A stretch of 64,000 bases of DNA, taken from positions 18,976,937-19,040,936 of the forward strand of contig NC_059475.1 of NCBI RefSeq assembly GCF_018139145.2, in the 5' to 3' direction. The stretch is from Gymnogyps californianus. Lineage: Eukaryota > Chordata > Aves > Accipitriformes > Cathartidae. Of the stretch, positions 24,201 through 35,430 are shown one piece after another (position 1 is the first letter of the stretch; each line of letters starts with the position of its first letter). The position numbers were made by a program, and so were the translations under genes. The notes under the pieces were generated by a model, which saw only the letters and a list, made by a program, of their open reading frames with translations, was not told where the DNA came from and ran no database searches.

Positions 24201-25984
24201 ACATGGTCTATCACATTAATGACCAGAAAACAGGGGTTTATATCATCTGCCCATTTCTCTCTTTTATTACCTGTAGGACTGCTGACCCCAGCCACCTCCT
24301 GAGTGTTACTCCCATTTCACCTACTCTCTACAGCTTGGAGCCAAAAGGAGTAATGACACGTAGCTGAAAACAGAAGTCATCAGTAATGCCAGCAGTGTCC
24401 TCCAGTTAGGAACTGCAGCAATACCACGTTGTAACTGCACCTTCCCCAATAACCACACAGGGTCTGAAAAGGGTATTTCTCATGTTTTTCACAATAGCGT
24501 GCTCCTTGGCACAGACCAAGTATGGGAAAACTTAATCCCAAAGATAACACATCTCACCAGTTTGTGGAAGTGTGGTAGGAACAAAAACTTGATTTGCAAC
24601 CCTGCATGTGACCAACGCTCACTGCATCTGTCTTTACCTTCTTTTCTGAAGATACTCACTGAAGAACAACATCAGCCCTCACAGAGTTGCCAAAGAAGAG
24701 AGGAGGAAAAAATAAAAAAGTGGAGAGACTTTCAGTGGTAGGGCATATCTGAACTTACATTTGCTGTGGAGCAGTATGCATAGTATCCATAGTAAAGAAT
24801 TCAGCCTAAAGTCAGTTAAACCCCCAATTAGTTTGTGTAGTATCCAAGTATGATGCCAATAAGAGAGGAATATGTTATCAAGAGAAGAATTAGCAAGACA
24901 ATTAGCTCAAAAACTATTCATGGGAAATAGCATTGCTCTTCTCTAAAAAAGATTTTATCTTGTTTCTAGTGCATGCCAGCCTTTCCTCGAAGGCTCCTTC
25001 CCCATTTTCTCAGGCTACATACCAAGAAAAGCCAAAAATATCAGACTGTAATTTCAACTATTTACAGCCTAGCCAATCACATGAAAAACACATGTGTATC
25101 CTGCACATCTGCCACCATCCTGCAGGCAAAAGAAAAGAGGAAAAAAAAAAAAAAAAGGATCCAAGATATGCAACAAGATTTCCAGTGTGTGAGTTGTAGT
25201 GATGTATTTGCAACAGAGCATCACAGCTACAAGCACCCCTACAGGGGCACAAGCAGATGACTTGATATTATTCTCCAAACTTTGGATTGCCAAGTGTTAA
25301 TAGGGTTGTAAATCACTGCTGTAAAAAAATCAGAGACTGGAAGTATAAATCTGTGGTTTTATTTCTGTGTCAAAATGTGCATGGTATATCTATATTGCTA
25401 CTCATCGTATAAATACTTTCTTCTTCGGGAAGTTCTTCATCTAATGTTTTGGCTCCACAACTGGCCAGCCTCCAGTAGTCCAGAGAAGTAGTACTTGGTT
25501 GCAGATTAGTCAGAAATATAAGCCACACTTCAGAAGAAAGAGACTGGAGATGGATTCAAATTCTCTAAATGTTGAATGAAATAGTTCAAGATCACCTCAG
25601 CTCTCAAACTATCATGATCCTATGAGATATCCTCCTATGAAATATAGTAGAGGAAATGTTATTTCTCTCTACATCTCAAAACAATGAAATCTTTTCCTAA
25701 CCCTTAAAATCTTCACTGCTTATACAAGAGTCCAGACTATAACTAACTCCAGACTACCACCACTGCCAAATAGCACTTTGCTAGCCTGTCTTTGCCCACT
25801 CCAAAGACCACTGAAGTCAGTAAAACACTATCTCTGTTGAGACCAGCAGCTGTGTATCAGGATTTGTAGATTCCAGAGAAGCTGTACCCAAAAGCTCAGA
25901 TATGGTATTTTACTTCAGTTCTTCCCTAGATTAATTCAGACCATTGAATCTGCAAGGTTTCAGATAATATTGATGTTAATAGCA
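21241..25984. other. non-coding stretch with simple repeats
   Basis: No gene recognised. GC-rich sub-stretch 22950-23210 has open frames of 71-96 codons in three frames at once, which points to composition rather than coding. Simple repeats: ATAC/ATAT-rich 22230-22275, GATA-type 22611-22640, poly-A about 25141-25157. A possible old repeat with CCACTGAAGTCAGT lies at 25809-25822. Confidence 0.6.
22608..22640 (+). repeat. GATA microsatellite
   Basis: Short (GATA)n/(GATATA) run including GAGATAGATAGATAGATTCC. Simple slippage repeat. Confidence 0.85.
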
Positions 25985-26023
25985 GGGGGGGACGGGGGAC
26001 AGGGGGGGACACGGACGGACGGG
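25985..26023 (+). repeat. G-rich (GnAC) tract, quadruplex candidate
   Basis: Runs of 7, 5 and 7 G separated by AC and ACA (25985-25991, 25994-25998, 26002-26008), then GG, GG and GGG spaced by AC. The tract reads as an expanding GnAC repeat and fits intramolecular G-quadruplex rules. It stands alone in AT-rich DNA, and no gene start is visible next to it. Confidence 0.85.
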
Positions 26024-28289
26024 ACCCAGCACTGAATAATTATGTTTAAGTACCCTACTAAAAGATGAATTATTCCACCTCTATCTTGTTATAAAACAGA
26101 GGATACAATGCAAAAGGATTGATTTCAATAGGTGCTGCTGGTAATATTTCACAATTGAAAATTTGAAACTATAGAAATAATTTTTTTTTCCAAGTAGGTT
26201 ATGGAAAAAAGTTAACATGATGAAAAATTCTAATACATGGAACAACAAAGAACCTAAAACCGGAACTTGATCACAAACCAAGCAAACTTTTGAAGTGGCA
26301 AGGGGAGAGAAAACACTACCTCTACACAGCTAGAAAGATGAAAATACTATTTAACACAGGAAAAAATGAGACCCAAATTCAGAGTTCCTGTAACTATTGA
26401 TAAAGATGTCACAAAGATATATTACCTTTCCTTTTTATTCCCACTTCCTTGCCAAGAGGTATGTCACCTTCACTTCCTTCTCTGTCTACACAAGGTCAGG
26501 GAGTTTTACACCCTTCTTCCTGGGATGACTCCAAACCATGCCTGTTCAGCACACTGCCACACAGAAACTATTGATCTCTGCAGCTGTACTGAAGTCAAAG
26601 AGCCAGCAGAAATCCCACTGTTGCAAGAAGGTACTACGGACTGATGACAGCCCCCTAGAAAAAGAGTTAGTTGGTGAAGACTGCTCACCTAGAGGAACAC
26701 AAGCAGGAAAAATATCTGAAAGTGTGATTATGGAAGGGGTTTAGAGAATCATTCCTTAGAATAATTTTGGGAAAGAATGATGCAAAACAAAAACGCGTAC
26801 TGTTTTGGTGGTGACCAAATTCAAAGGAAAGAGACTAATAAACAATTCAGTCAACATCCAACTTGTCTCCAGGTTAGCCCAACAATGGATAAAAATGCCT
26901 GTATTTCAGTATGGATATTGTAACAAGCTTTAAGCATGAGCCCCTCAAAAAGTGCCCGAATGCCTCCAAAGAACAGAAAACGCTAACGTTATGAGGCCAA
27001 ATGATAAGCTTCTAATAGCCAGTACTTAAATCTGTTTCTTAATCACTTCTTATTAGCAAATTGGGTTTTGGAAGTCTAACAACTTAGAAGCAACAAGATT
27101 TAAAATAGTAGCCTTGAATGAAAGATGTTGGAAGATACTCTTTGCTATTAAATCTATAAATAGACTCAAAATTTAGCCTAGTTTTTAATTCTCACTGATA
27201 TGCCAAACAAGACAATTAAAGTATTCTTGCAGATAAAACTGTTTTCTTAACAACCGGCACAGACACCAAAATCTCCAGTCAGTACATAGCCACTTCAGTA
27301 GCACATTCAGCTTAGGAGTTAGGAACAATTGCTTACTTGAATTTTACCTAGCTTAGTCCTTGTCTTTTTCAGAAAAGTTAACAATTAAATGATTAATCTA
27401 AATTAAATGCATTCATACTGTTGCATTATAAACTCAGAGTAAAGATGAAGAGATCTCTACAGAAGAAAACATAAGAATCACTGACATTTAGAGTCACCAG
27501 CACCATGTTTCACTGAAATCAATGTAAGCATGAATCTGGGAGAATTATTCAATGAATCACTAAGTGAATGGATGGATAAATCTTCTCAATAAAACATTCA
27601 GGGCCTCCATAACAATACAGCACCCTGATTTTCAGTTTAGTCAACAAAGGGAACAGGCAAAATGTAAAAGCTGTCGGTAAGGGCAAGTTTAGGTTAGGAG
27701 TGAAAGGGAAATTTAGATTTTTCTCATTGTCACAACAAAAAGACAGCTCAAAACTGACTTATTCCTTGTGTTCTTGCATGGATGACATTGTGATATTAAA
27801 AAACAGCCAAGTGTATCATGTTGCACTTGGAATTGGGCCTACCCAATTGCATTAAAATTCTGATTAAGAACATTTAAGATTAGATTTAAAATCCATCCTA
27901 AATTGACTACAGAAACCCTGTCAAAGTAAAACCAGAGGCTTTGACATAGCTCTACTACTAAGAGCACAAGAGCAATAGTAGTTCTGTGTCAGATAACAAA
28001 CAGGACATTTTTCAGAAGCGGAGAAGAGAATGAGCGGGCACATCCATGAGCGGGCACACAAAGACACAAATCTATCCTTGTGCCAGCAGTCACAGCTCTG
28101 TCTTCCTGTGGAAGCTACACCCACTTATGCTGATTTGCTCTGTAGATACTTTTAGAACCAAATCAACCTGTACAAATCCATAGAACCTTACCAAAACCCA
28201 GTGGAGCAGTGCCAGTTTGCAGCAGAGGAGAATCTGAATCTTTGGAGCCTGTTTGACTGAAGGGTTTTATGAGGGAGGGAATTCCTTTT
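26024..28289. other. non-coding stretch, no gene seen
   Basis: AT-rich DNA with chance frames of 60-92 codons. No splice-flanked frame, RNA gene or clear transposon recognised. Confidence 0.6.
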
Positions 28290-28400
28290 CTTTCAGCTTA
28301 TTTAAATGACCTGCAGTTACTATGGTTACTCTTAAGGCATCTGAGATCTGCCTGCATGATGCAATTGGTGAAATGACAAGGCACAAAAATTGATGTTCCT
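28290..28400. promoter_or_regulatory. candidate conserved noncoding element 6
   Basis: Compact non-repetitive block with ATTTAAATGACCTGCAG, GTTACTATGGTTAC (partly X-box-like), GATGCAATTGGTGAAATGAC and CTGCCTGCATGATGC. It lies about 700 bases from the microexon candidate at 29081-29111. Intronic enhancers and splicing elements are often found near such exons, but this is inference only. Confidence 0.22.
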
Positions 28401-29080
28401 GTGGAACAGGCTGTTCACCCAGGACAGAAAACCAAAGCTGATGCTGAGGATCTCATATTTAGCCCATTGGCTCCACCTCAATCTCTTTCAGTGTTATCAA
28501 ATTAGCATTTCCACTGTAGCTCTCTTCGTGACATGGGCCACAAGTCCTTCTGTTTCAACAAAGCCCACTGTGTTAAGTTCACTCCACTGAGGCTTTAGAG
28601 AGAATATGTCATTCAAATAGCAGGAAACAATGAGCTATTATCTCTCTCATTTATCTGGCCTATCTATCAGACAGGGAGCAAGAAAATCGTGTTTCTTTAA
28701 CAAATTATGTCATAAACTGCAAAAGAGGCTGCAAATACTCTCCCTTCTCCTGCTACAGCTGCATTAGCTGAGTGCTAAGGACACTTTCTCTGAGTGTTTG
28801 TGCTTGCCCATTTTCCCCCATATGCCATATCAAAATACCGCAACCAGCACTGTAACAAAAGCCATGTTAAGCTGTAATGAGTTAATGAATAGAATATGGG
28901 AGTACAGAAGCAGCCACTCATCTCTCTCCAGCACAGCTATTTATACAAACACCACTGTAGACATATTCAGCCCAATAAAACCTGTTATTTTAATAACGTA
29001 GAAAGTGTTGGTGTAACATTATTTTTTCACATGCATTTTAATTCACTAACCTGCCCCAGGCTGACTACTCAGTAACTTAC

Positions 29081-29111
29081 CATTTCTTCTTCATCCTTAG
29101 CCTGGTACCAT
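29081..29111 (-). CDS. candidate 31-nt microexon of an unidentified gene
   Basis: On the - strand a very strong acceptor, a nearly pure pyrimidine tract of about 38 bases ending TTTTTTTGTCACAG, directly precedes 31 bases. These are followed by a near-consensus donor, ATG|GTAAGTTACT. With the first base completing a codon, the exon reads W-Y-Q-A-K-D-E-E-E-M and leaves the next exon in phase 0. A second frame (G-T-R-L-R-M-K-K-K) is also open; the third has a stop. A TGC word lies inside the pyrimidine tract about 25 bases upstream, as in neural microexons controlled by SRRM4. Since 31 is not a multiple of three, skipping would shift the frame, so a constitutive microexon is more likely than a cassette. 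I do not recognise the protein. Neighbouring exons are not identifiable within the window, implying very long introns. Confidence 0.42.
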
Positions 29112-29394
29112 CTGTGACAAAAAAACAAGGAAAAGGGCAGAGGGAGAAGGAAATGTTTTTTAAATAAAATCTAAATGATGGATTCAGATAGATGTTTTCC
29201 ATTATTAAAAGGAACCGAAGTGTTATTTTTCCAAACTACAAGCGTACAATACTGATTTCAACAAACACAAACTGAATGCAAAACAGAAAGACAGTCCTGC
29301 TTCTTTTATTCAGCAACTAAGAACTAGGTTGAGGATGTCCATATTTTGCCGTGTAGCAGAGGCTGACATGATGACACCTCCAGTAAGGCAGTGA

Positions 29395-29480
29395 ATTGCC
29401 ATTTCAGGCCCTGATCCTACATCACTGATGCCCCTGAGAGCTGGGCCACTGACTTCACAGGTCTAAGGATCAAGCCTTAG
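29395..29480. mobile_element. old amniote repeat fragment
   Basis: CAGGCCCTGATCCTACATCA, GGGCCACTGACTTCACAGG and AAGGATCAAGCC show the GGATCAGGCC and CACTGACTTCAATGG boxes of the same old repeat family as 16745-16865, repeated in both orientations. Heavily decayed. Confidence 0.4.
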
Positions 29481-30022
29481 GTGTCAGCACAGTTGCTACA
29501 TACCACAGAAGAAATACCAACTGAAGGTTTCTGGCAGCAAGGGACACTGAAGTTCATGGTTAAAAGCTGCTCACTCGGCCTTCTAAAGCTTCCACTTTTG
29601 ATATCACTTCTCAACAGCTGTGCCATGTGTTAGTGCTTGCAAATAAATTTGTAATCAATAAGGTATCCACTGTCCCCTCAAACATAAACGAAAATTTTAG
29701 AACCAAACCAAAGATCTTTGAATGGACTCTCAAAAGAGAGAGGATTCAATGTTAAGTTTCATGTAAATAAAAATCATGTCATCTCTAGGGTTCAGAAGCT
29801 GTAGTCCAAATGACAGGTGATCCCTTTTGACTCATCATCTCCAGTACATGTCCTTAGTTCACCAAACAACTTTTTAAACTGATACTTTCAGCTTTAACAG
29901 CTGTTTCTTGCTAAACCTACTTTAGTTACTCCCTCTAAAATTATCTACTTATGTCAGCATTGTTTTAGAGCTTTGTTTGTAAAAACTCTTTCTAGACCAC
30001 TGTGCTTGCAGGACTAAGGCAC
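29481..30022. other. non-coding stretch, no gene seen
   Basis: AT-rich sequence between an old repeat and the frame-broken coding-like stretch. Nothing recognised. Confidence 0.6.
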
Positions 30023-30345
30023 CTATTCCTTTTTTACAGCACCTACATCAACAGCAGTAGCAAGGCCAGAATCCACGGACAAAAGCCTTGTGCTCCACCA
30101 GTCTCTGCAGTGCCAAGAAACATTTGTACAATTCAGTTTCATCAGATATGTACAGTTGCATATAATGAAAAGTAAAATGCACTCCAGCCAAGCCTTTGGA
30201 CTGCAGATTTGGGATGTAAAATTCTGAACTAGGCAGCAAAGCATCAACCATATCCTTAGACACATCTTCCACTCCTAACGGTTAGCAAGGCCTCAAAACC
30301 CTTTGCATGTTTAATGTAGGGATCTTCATCTCTACATATGCAGGT
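30023..30345 (-). pseudogene. protein-like, frame-broken stretch of unknown origin
   Basis: On the - strand two adjoining frames both look protein-like. The upstream part (about 30275-30340) reads R-D-E-D-P-Y-I-K-H-A-K-G-F-E-A-L-L-T. A +1 shift then leads into a 74-codon frame (30048-30272) starting E-D-V-S-K-D-M-V-D-A-L-L-P, with later S-D-E-T-E-L-Y-K-C-F-L-A-L-Q-R-L. It stops at W-P-C-Y-C-C, and a further +1 frame continues as V-D-S-G-L-A-T-A-V-D-V-G-A-V-K-K-E. Acidic/hydrophobic alternation and amphipathic spacing look more like protein than the usual chance frame. I do not recognise the family. It could be a gene fragment or pseudogene decayed by two frameshifts, or coincidence. It lies about 1 kb upstream of the microexon on the same strand, but I see no good donor linking them. 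Confidence 0.25.
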
Positions 30346-33192
30346 CATGTAAACTCAGGAAGGAGGGCTAAGTGAAGGGGCCCTAAACACTTCTTCAAGC
30401 TTTTGCATAGCATGCTGTATTGTTAAGCAGCAGCAGGAGTATGAATACCCTGGATGTACAGCAGCTGTTTGTGTTTCAGCAGGCAGAAGATGGCTGGCTA
30501 GGCTACAGAATAAGCAGCAGGAATCCCTGCTTTGCCAGGCCCGTCTTACCTTACAGAAAAGGAGATGAGGAGGAACTCCCTCCATTCCCTGTGCCCTCCA
30601 GGTTACTGCAACGTGAAGATTGCACTCAGCCCTTCACAGCCTGAGTGATTCTACTCTGGAGGGCAGCTGGCCAAATGACAGTCCAGAAAGATAAAGAAAT
30701 GTTCAGGCAAATCATCACAGAACGAAATCCTGTTTCTAATTAAAAAAAAAAAAAAAAAAAAGGTATATTAAACAACTGCTAAGTTACTCTCCTGCACTAA
30801 GGGCCTCACTGTGATTCTCTGCATTTGTATTTCCTCTGACTTACAAGAGTTGAAGTCATTCTTTGGTGCAAAAATAGGAATTGTACTTCCCAAAGGACCT
30901 GGCAAACCACCATCATAAAGACAACAAGTATCTTTGATCACACAAGTTTTAGCTACAGCATAATCTCTCATGCATTCTAGTCTATAAATCTTGCCACCCA
31001 GTCCCACAGACTCTTCCTCAAAACTGTTATGTTAGAGCATCAGGAAAAAATAGCGGGGGAGAAGGGAGGAAGACAGAAAAATTCCCATTTAAAAATATAC
31101 TCTGGAATGCCATTTCAGCAGCTATCAAACAGCAGAATTAATAGGGAGTTGATTTAGGGGAGATATTTCCAAAGGATTAGAGTCAAAATTTCCAGCTTTC
31201 CTAAGAACTGTCTGGTAATTTGAGAGCTAAAGATGCTACTTTTGCAACCCAGACCAGCAGTATCACTGTTATACTTTAGCTTCTGTGTTTCCTTCACAGC
31301 AGTTTTATGGCTAGGGCTCCAGGACACAATGGAAAGGCCATAGCAGTCACTGAAAAAAACTGAACCCATTCATACCAGGTGCTGCAAATTAAACGACTAA
31401 TCAGCCATCAAGCAGAATGCTTCAGAGGGGTTGGTACCAGTGAACGTGAACACTGATGCTGCCAAACTGTATGTATACTGTTCTTTTACATCTGTATACA
31501 GTTCTCAACCTGTAAGAAGAGTGGATAACCTATCATATCAGATATATTTCTGATGAAACTTAAAAAAAAAATTGTACACCATTGGAGTCACCAGAATAGG
31601 AAAATAAAATAGCTGTGTGTTCCGTTTGCTTCTTTCCTTGTAGTTATTTTTAAAATTAAAGTAATATTTCTCCCCACAGGCCAGGTACTTTCATCTCATG
31701 TTCCATAAATCTCTACTCATATGCTGCTTATGTGCTTCTCAGATTCACTTTGTTTACTGTTGCAAAACTCATGTTGGCACAACCCGAAGTTAAACTCAAA
31801 TAGTGACTACAAGCTTAAGTTCAAGATTAGCAAGATCATTTTACTGACATTGCTGAAAAATAAAAGACCCAACTGTTCCTGCAAATTCACTCATTTCCAT
31901 GGAGTTATGTCAGCAGAGAACATTTTAGTAGTATCCTCAAAATGAGAGCGCAAAAGACACTGACCCACTAAAAGGCAGGGCGTGGATGTAGTAGGGAACT
32001 GGCAAATCCACCCAATCAAAAAATTCAAGATTTTGACAACAATTCCATCCCTCATTTATCTCAATTTGCCCAAAGGCTTCATCTCAAATACAATTATATT
32101 ATGAGCATTTGCTTATATTTCAATATCTCAATAATTAATGAGTGTCTCATGAAGCTGGGACATAACATAAAGACAGGGTATTGAGCATGCTTCCATGCTA
32201 AAACTCGCCCACTCTTAGATGATGTTAGAAACCTAATAGTATCTGAATTTGCAACATTCTACTGCAGCAGTTCTGGAAAGACATTGAAAGCAAAGGTTCT
32301 TTTCATCTCTTTCTTATAAAGCCTTACAGTTAGCTAAAATCCCTCTGGACTAATACAGATATCATAGGTATAGATTATAACAGACATACATTTACATAAT
32401 ATATACAAAACATATTCGTTAACTAATCTATAATTACATGAGCTCCCTAATATTACACCACAGGCGCACAAGAAATGACCATGCACACAGCACCAAAGAC
32501 TTTATGGAAATACAATAATTACAAATGAGAATCAGAATATCACTTAACATTTCATCTTTTCTTCTGATCCAGAATAAAAGGGATCAAACTCTATCCCTCC
32601 ACATACGTGTGTATAGGCACATGAAGACACTTTTCCTTGCCTGTCGATAATAGAGAGATACGTCTCAAGAAGGGCCCTTCAGTACCCTGACAGCTTTGAC
32701 AGCCACTGTCATTACAGCTTATCAGAAAGAGGACATAGTATGATACCAGTATGTTAAAATCCCTTCCCCACTTCTGCCCTTTCCTTGACATTTCTTATCG
32801 TTTGCTGCCAACACTCCTTTACCTTGTATGATTATCATTGACACATATCATTTCAGAGTAAAATTTATAACAAATTAAAGACCTTGCTCTCTTCTGTCAT
32901 CTATTAATTCAGAGAAGCATGAGTTTCATAAAAGCACAAAATTCACTAAAGGTCACATCCTCTGTCCAAAGAAGTCAAAACTATATTTCCAATGAACTAA
33001 AATCTGATAAGTCTGGATGAAACCCTGAAATTATAATAGGAAACGTATTTCATTAAGAGACCAGTTAAGAAGATCATCAACCACTTCCAGGATTAATTTG
33101 AGAGGTCTTTATTTTAAAAGAAACTTTATGGTACAACTAGTTTTACTAGTCAGTTGGATGGTTCCTTTGAGAGATTTTGCCTTGCATCTTAC
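30346..33192. other. non-coding stretch with poly-A run
   Basis: No gene recognised. A poly-A run of about 20 bases lies at 30742-30761. It does not mark the 3' end of a + strand element that I can identify. A good isolated + strand acceptor (TTTCTCCCCACAG, ending 31679) has no donor-bounded frame after it. Confidence 0.6.
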
Positions 33193-33262
33193 CCAAGGGT
33201 GAAGCGGCAATGACAGAAGCTACAGAGAAACGACAAGCTGGGTAGATTTGTGTTGATAGAAG
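33193..33262 (-). other. exon-like interval, weak
   Basis: On the - strand a donor TTGG|GTAAGATG (exon edge at 33193) has two possible acceptors upstream. One gives 27 nt (edge 33219, after CGTTTCTCTGTAG) and the other about 70 nt (edge near 33262, after CACTTTTCTAG). The longer version is open in one frame, with residues C-R-F-S-V-A-S-V-I-A-A-S-P-L-G. Splice signals are moderate and the protein is not recognised. It would be downstream of nothing else visible, so chance is a serious alternative. Confidence 0.15.
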
Positions 33263-35013
33263 CTAGAAAAGTGCTAACAAGGGAAACAGTACTTTTCACA
33301 GGTTCAAAGCAGAGTTTTTCTGGTTTTGGTTTTAGGTCTGGTTTGATCAGAATTGATCTTTTAATTCCCCCTTAATTCTACCCCCAGCTCTGCCTTTTTT
33401 TGGCTGAGTGTAAATGAAGACCTAGAAAGGATCCATATTTGAGGACCCATGCATACCTTTTGTGAAAATAAATAAATAAGCATTAACAAGCCACAAAACC
33501 TGCTTAATTTCGGGCCAATTACTATCACCTTTATCTCCACAGCAAATCAAGCTGTATGTGAGGTGGAATAAGAACCACTGTCTGCATCATCCCCCAGGCT
33601 GTTTTGTTGACACCAGTTCTACCTCATCTCCAGCAGGGTTAGCTACCAACTTTTTAGTCCAAGCCTGAAAATGAAGAATTGCTGACTTTTTAGGAACATG
33701 TATAATACACATTAACATACCTGAAATGTAGACACAGATATCTAGCTGTTAGCCCAGAAAAGAAAGCAGCACTCAGATGCTGACAAGGAGTATCTGGGAA
33801 AGCTGAGAGCATCTCTGCTGGCATCATCTACATCACACACCTCAATTGCACAATGATCCATGAATTAGTTACAAGACAGCACTAATAAATTACCCTGAAA
33901 GTTTGACGCTTAGTTTGTGTGCTATTTTAGGAATTTTAAAACTTATTTTGAGCAATTCTTGGTCCTCTCTACTAGAACTTGTTTTAACAAAAGTTCTGAA
34001 GAATGTTCTGACTTATTCTATTCTCTCAAAACAATTAGTTTGGTGAGGGTTTGGTTTTGGGGGTTTTTTTTGTGGGTTTTTTGTGGGTTTTGTGTTTTTT
34101 AAACAATTTTTTTTTTCATTTCAGGCCAAATCATGCCCCCAAAGTGCTGTTTATTCTTCATTTCCCTTCCAAAAACCTCAGTTTACAAAGCTGTTCCAAC
34201 ATACAACTCTGACAGAGCTTCATCTCCTCAAATGAAAAACAAATCATTTAACTGAAATTGGTGCCAATTTGGGTAGTGGCAGCCTTTTAGCACATGAATA
34301 CAGTCTTTGAAAGGACCAGAATAAAAGCAGAGACCAGGATCTTGATTCTTTCTTTATAAGTATACGCAGACTTAAATCTATGTTGATAGACTCTCCATGG
34401 CACAGAAAGACACGGTAGAGCTAACATGAACTTTCACGTTTACAGATTCACAGCATTCGGTGGAGTCACTAGGTCACTGGAGTCACTGATTCCCAAGACT
34501 CAACATCCTGCCATCTCTAGAACTCCTCTTCTGCATCATACACATATGGGGGGTTCAGAGCAATGAATGCATCCAGAGCATGGAGGTGCATTTCCACTGG
34601 ATACTGGAGAAAAAAAAGCTTTGGAGATTTCCAGTTCCCAAAGGACCTTAATGTATATTAAACAGCTTCAATAAAATAGGAAACATCCTGGATACAATGT
34701 AACTCCATATGTTATTGCAGGTCTGACAACATAGTCTCCTTGCTATACAGACTTTGTAAATTACAGTGATATTCTCATGACAGGATGAAGCTCTCATCTC
34801 TTCGCAGGAAGGTGCCTAAAATCTGCAAGACTGGCTGCCACCCTCTTCAGCAAAGGCTTTTTGCTTTACTATTTGTTGTGATTAAAAATTCAAGTCGGGT
34901 TCAATGACAATACTGTAAGTCAAAATTGCTAACATTTTTATCCAAGGCTTCTAATTTACAATGCCACTAACTTCCCTCTTTGCCATGAACTTTTTTTATA
35001 CTTAGCTTACTGT
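33263..35013. other. non-coding stretch with T/G-rich run
   Basis: No gene recognised. A T- and G-rich run (GGGTTTTTTGTGGGTTTTG and similar) lies at about 34040-34115. Confidence 0.6.
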
Positions 35014-35076
35014 GATCTGATCATAAAATAAACGGAAATTCTGGTTTTATGATCTGATCACAAAATAAATGGAAAT
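35014..35076 (+). repeat. 37-bp partial tandem duplication
   Basis: GATCTGATCATAAAATAAAC at 35014 recurs as GATCTGATCACAAAATAAAT at 35051, with two differences over 26 bases at a 37-base offset. A recent local duplication. Confidence 0.9.
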
Positions 35077-35315
35077 AAATGGACATTCCACTAAGAACTC
35101 TGTGCATGTGACTACGGTAGGAGAAATTCATACTGACTTCACTATTTGCTATAAATCTCAATATACCTGGGCATTAAGTTCCACCAAAATTTTATTTGAT
35201 AGAGAGGATTTAGTAAGAAAAAGATCTACTTTCTAGTCCACGTATGATACTAAAGCCAGTCTGGCACACAGACGCTTCAGTGAGGAACACTTCCCTGGTA
35301 AAGAATTGTAGGATC

Positions 35316-35430
35316 TGGTCATTAAAACACTATGCTGAGATGCAGAAATCTGGAGTTCAACTCACAGCTATGTCACAGACTTCCTTGGCAAGTCTGAGAT
35401 GTCATTTAATCCCTTTGTGATCAACATATT
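35316..35430 (+). mobile_element. MIR-type SINE relic
   Basis: MIR-like block order on the + strand: CATTAAAACACTATGCTGAG, AAATCTGGAGTTCAACTCAC, GCTATGTCACAGACTTCCTT, GGCAAGTCTGAGATGTCATT, TAATCCCTTTGTG. These follow the A box, the GGTTCAA-type B box, and the TGTGACCTTGGGCAAGTCAC core. Strongly decayed. Confidence 0.5.

Noticed and set aside
25160..25257. Zinc-finger-like C-V-S-C ... H pattern in a + strand frame
   Set aside because: Only three of four ligands at the right spacing and no neighbouring finger, so it is most likely chance.
30742..30761. Poly-A run as the tail of a retrocopy
   Set aside because: The protein-like stretch nearby is on the opposite strand, so the run is on the wrong side, and no target duplication was found.
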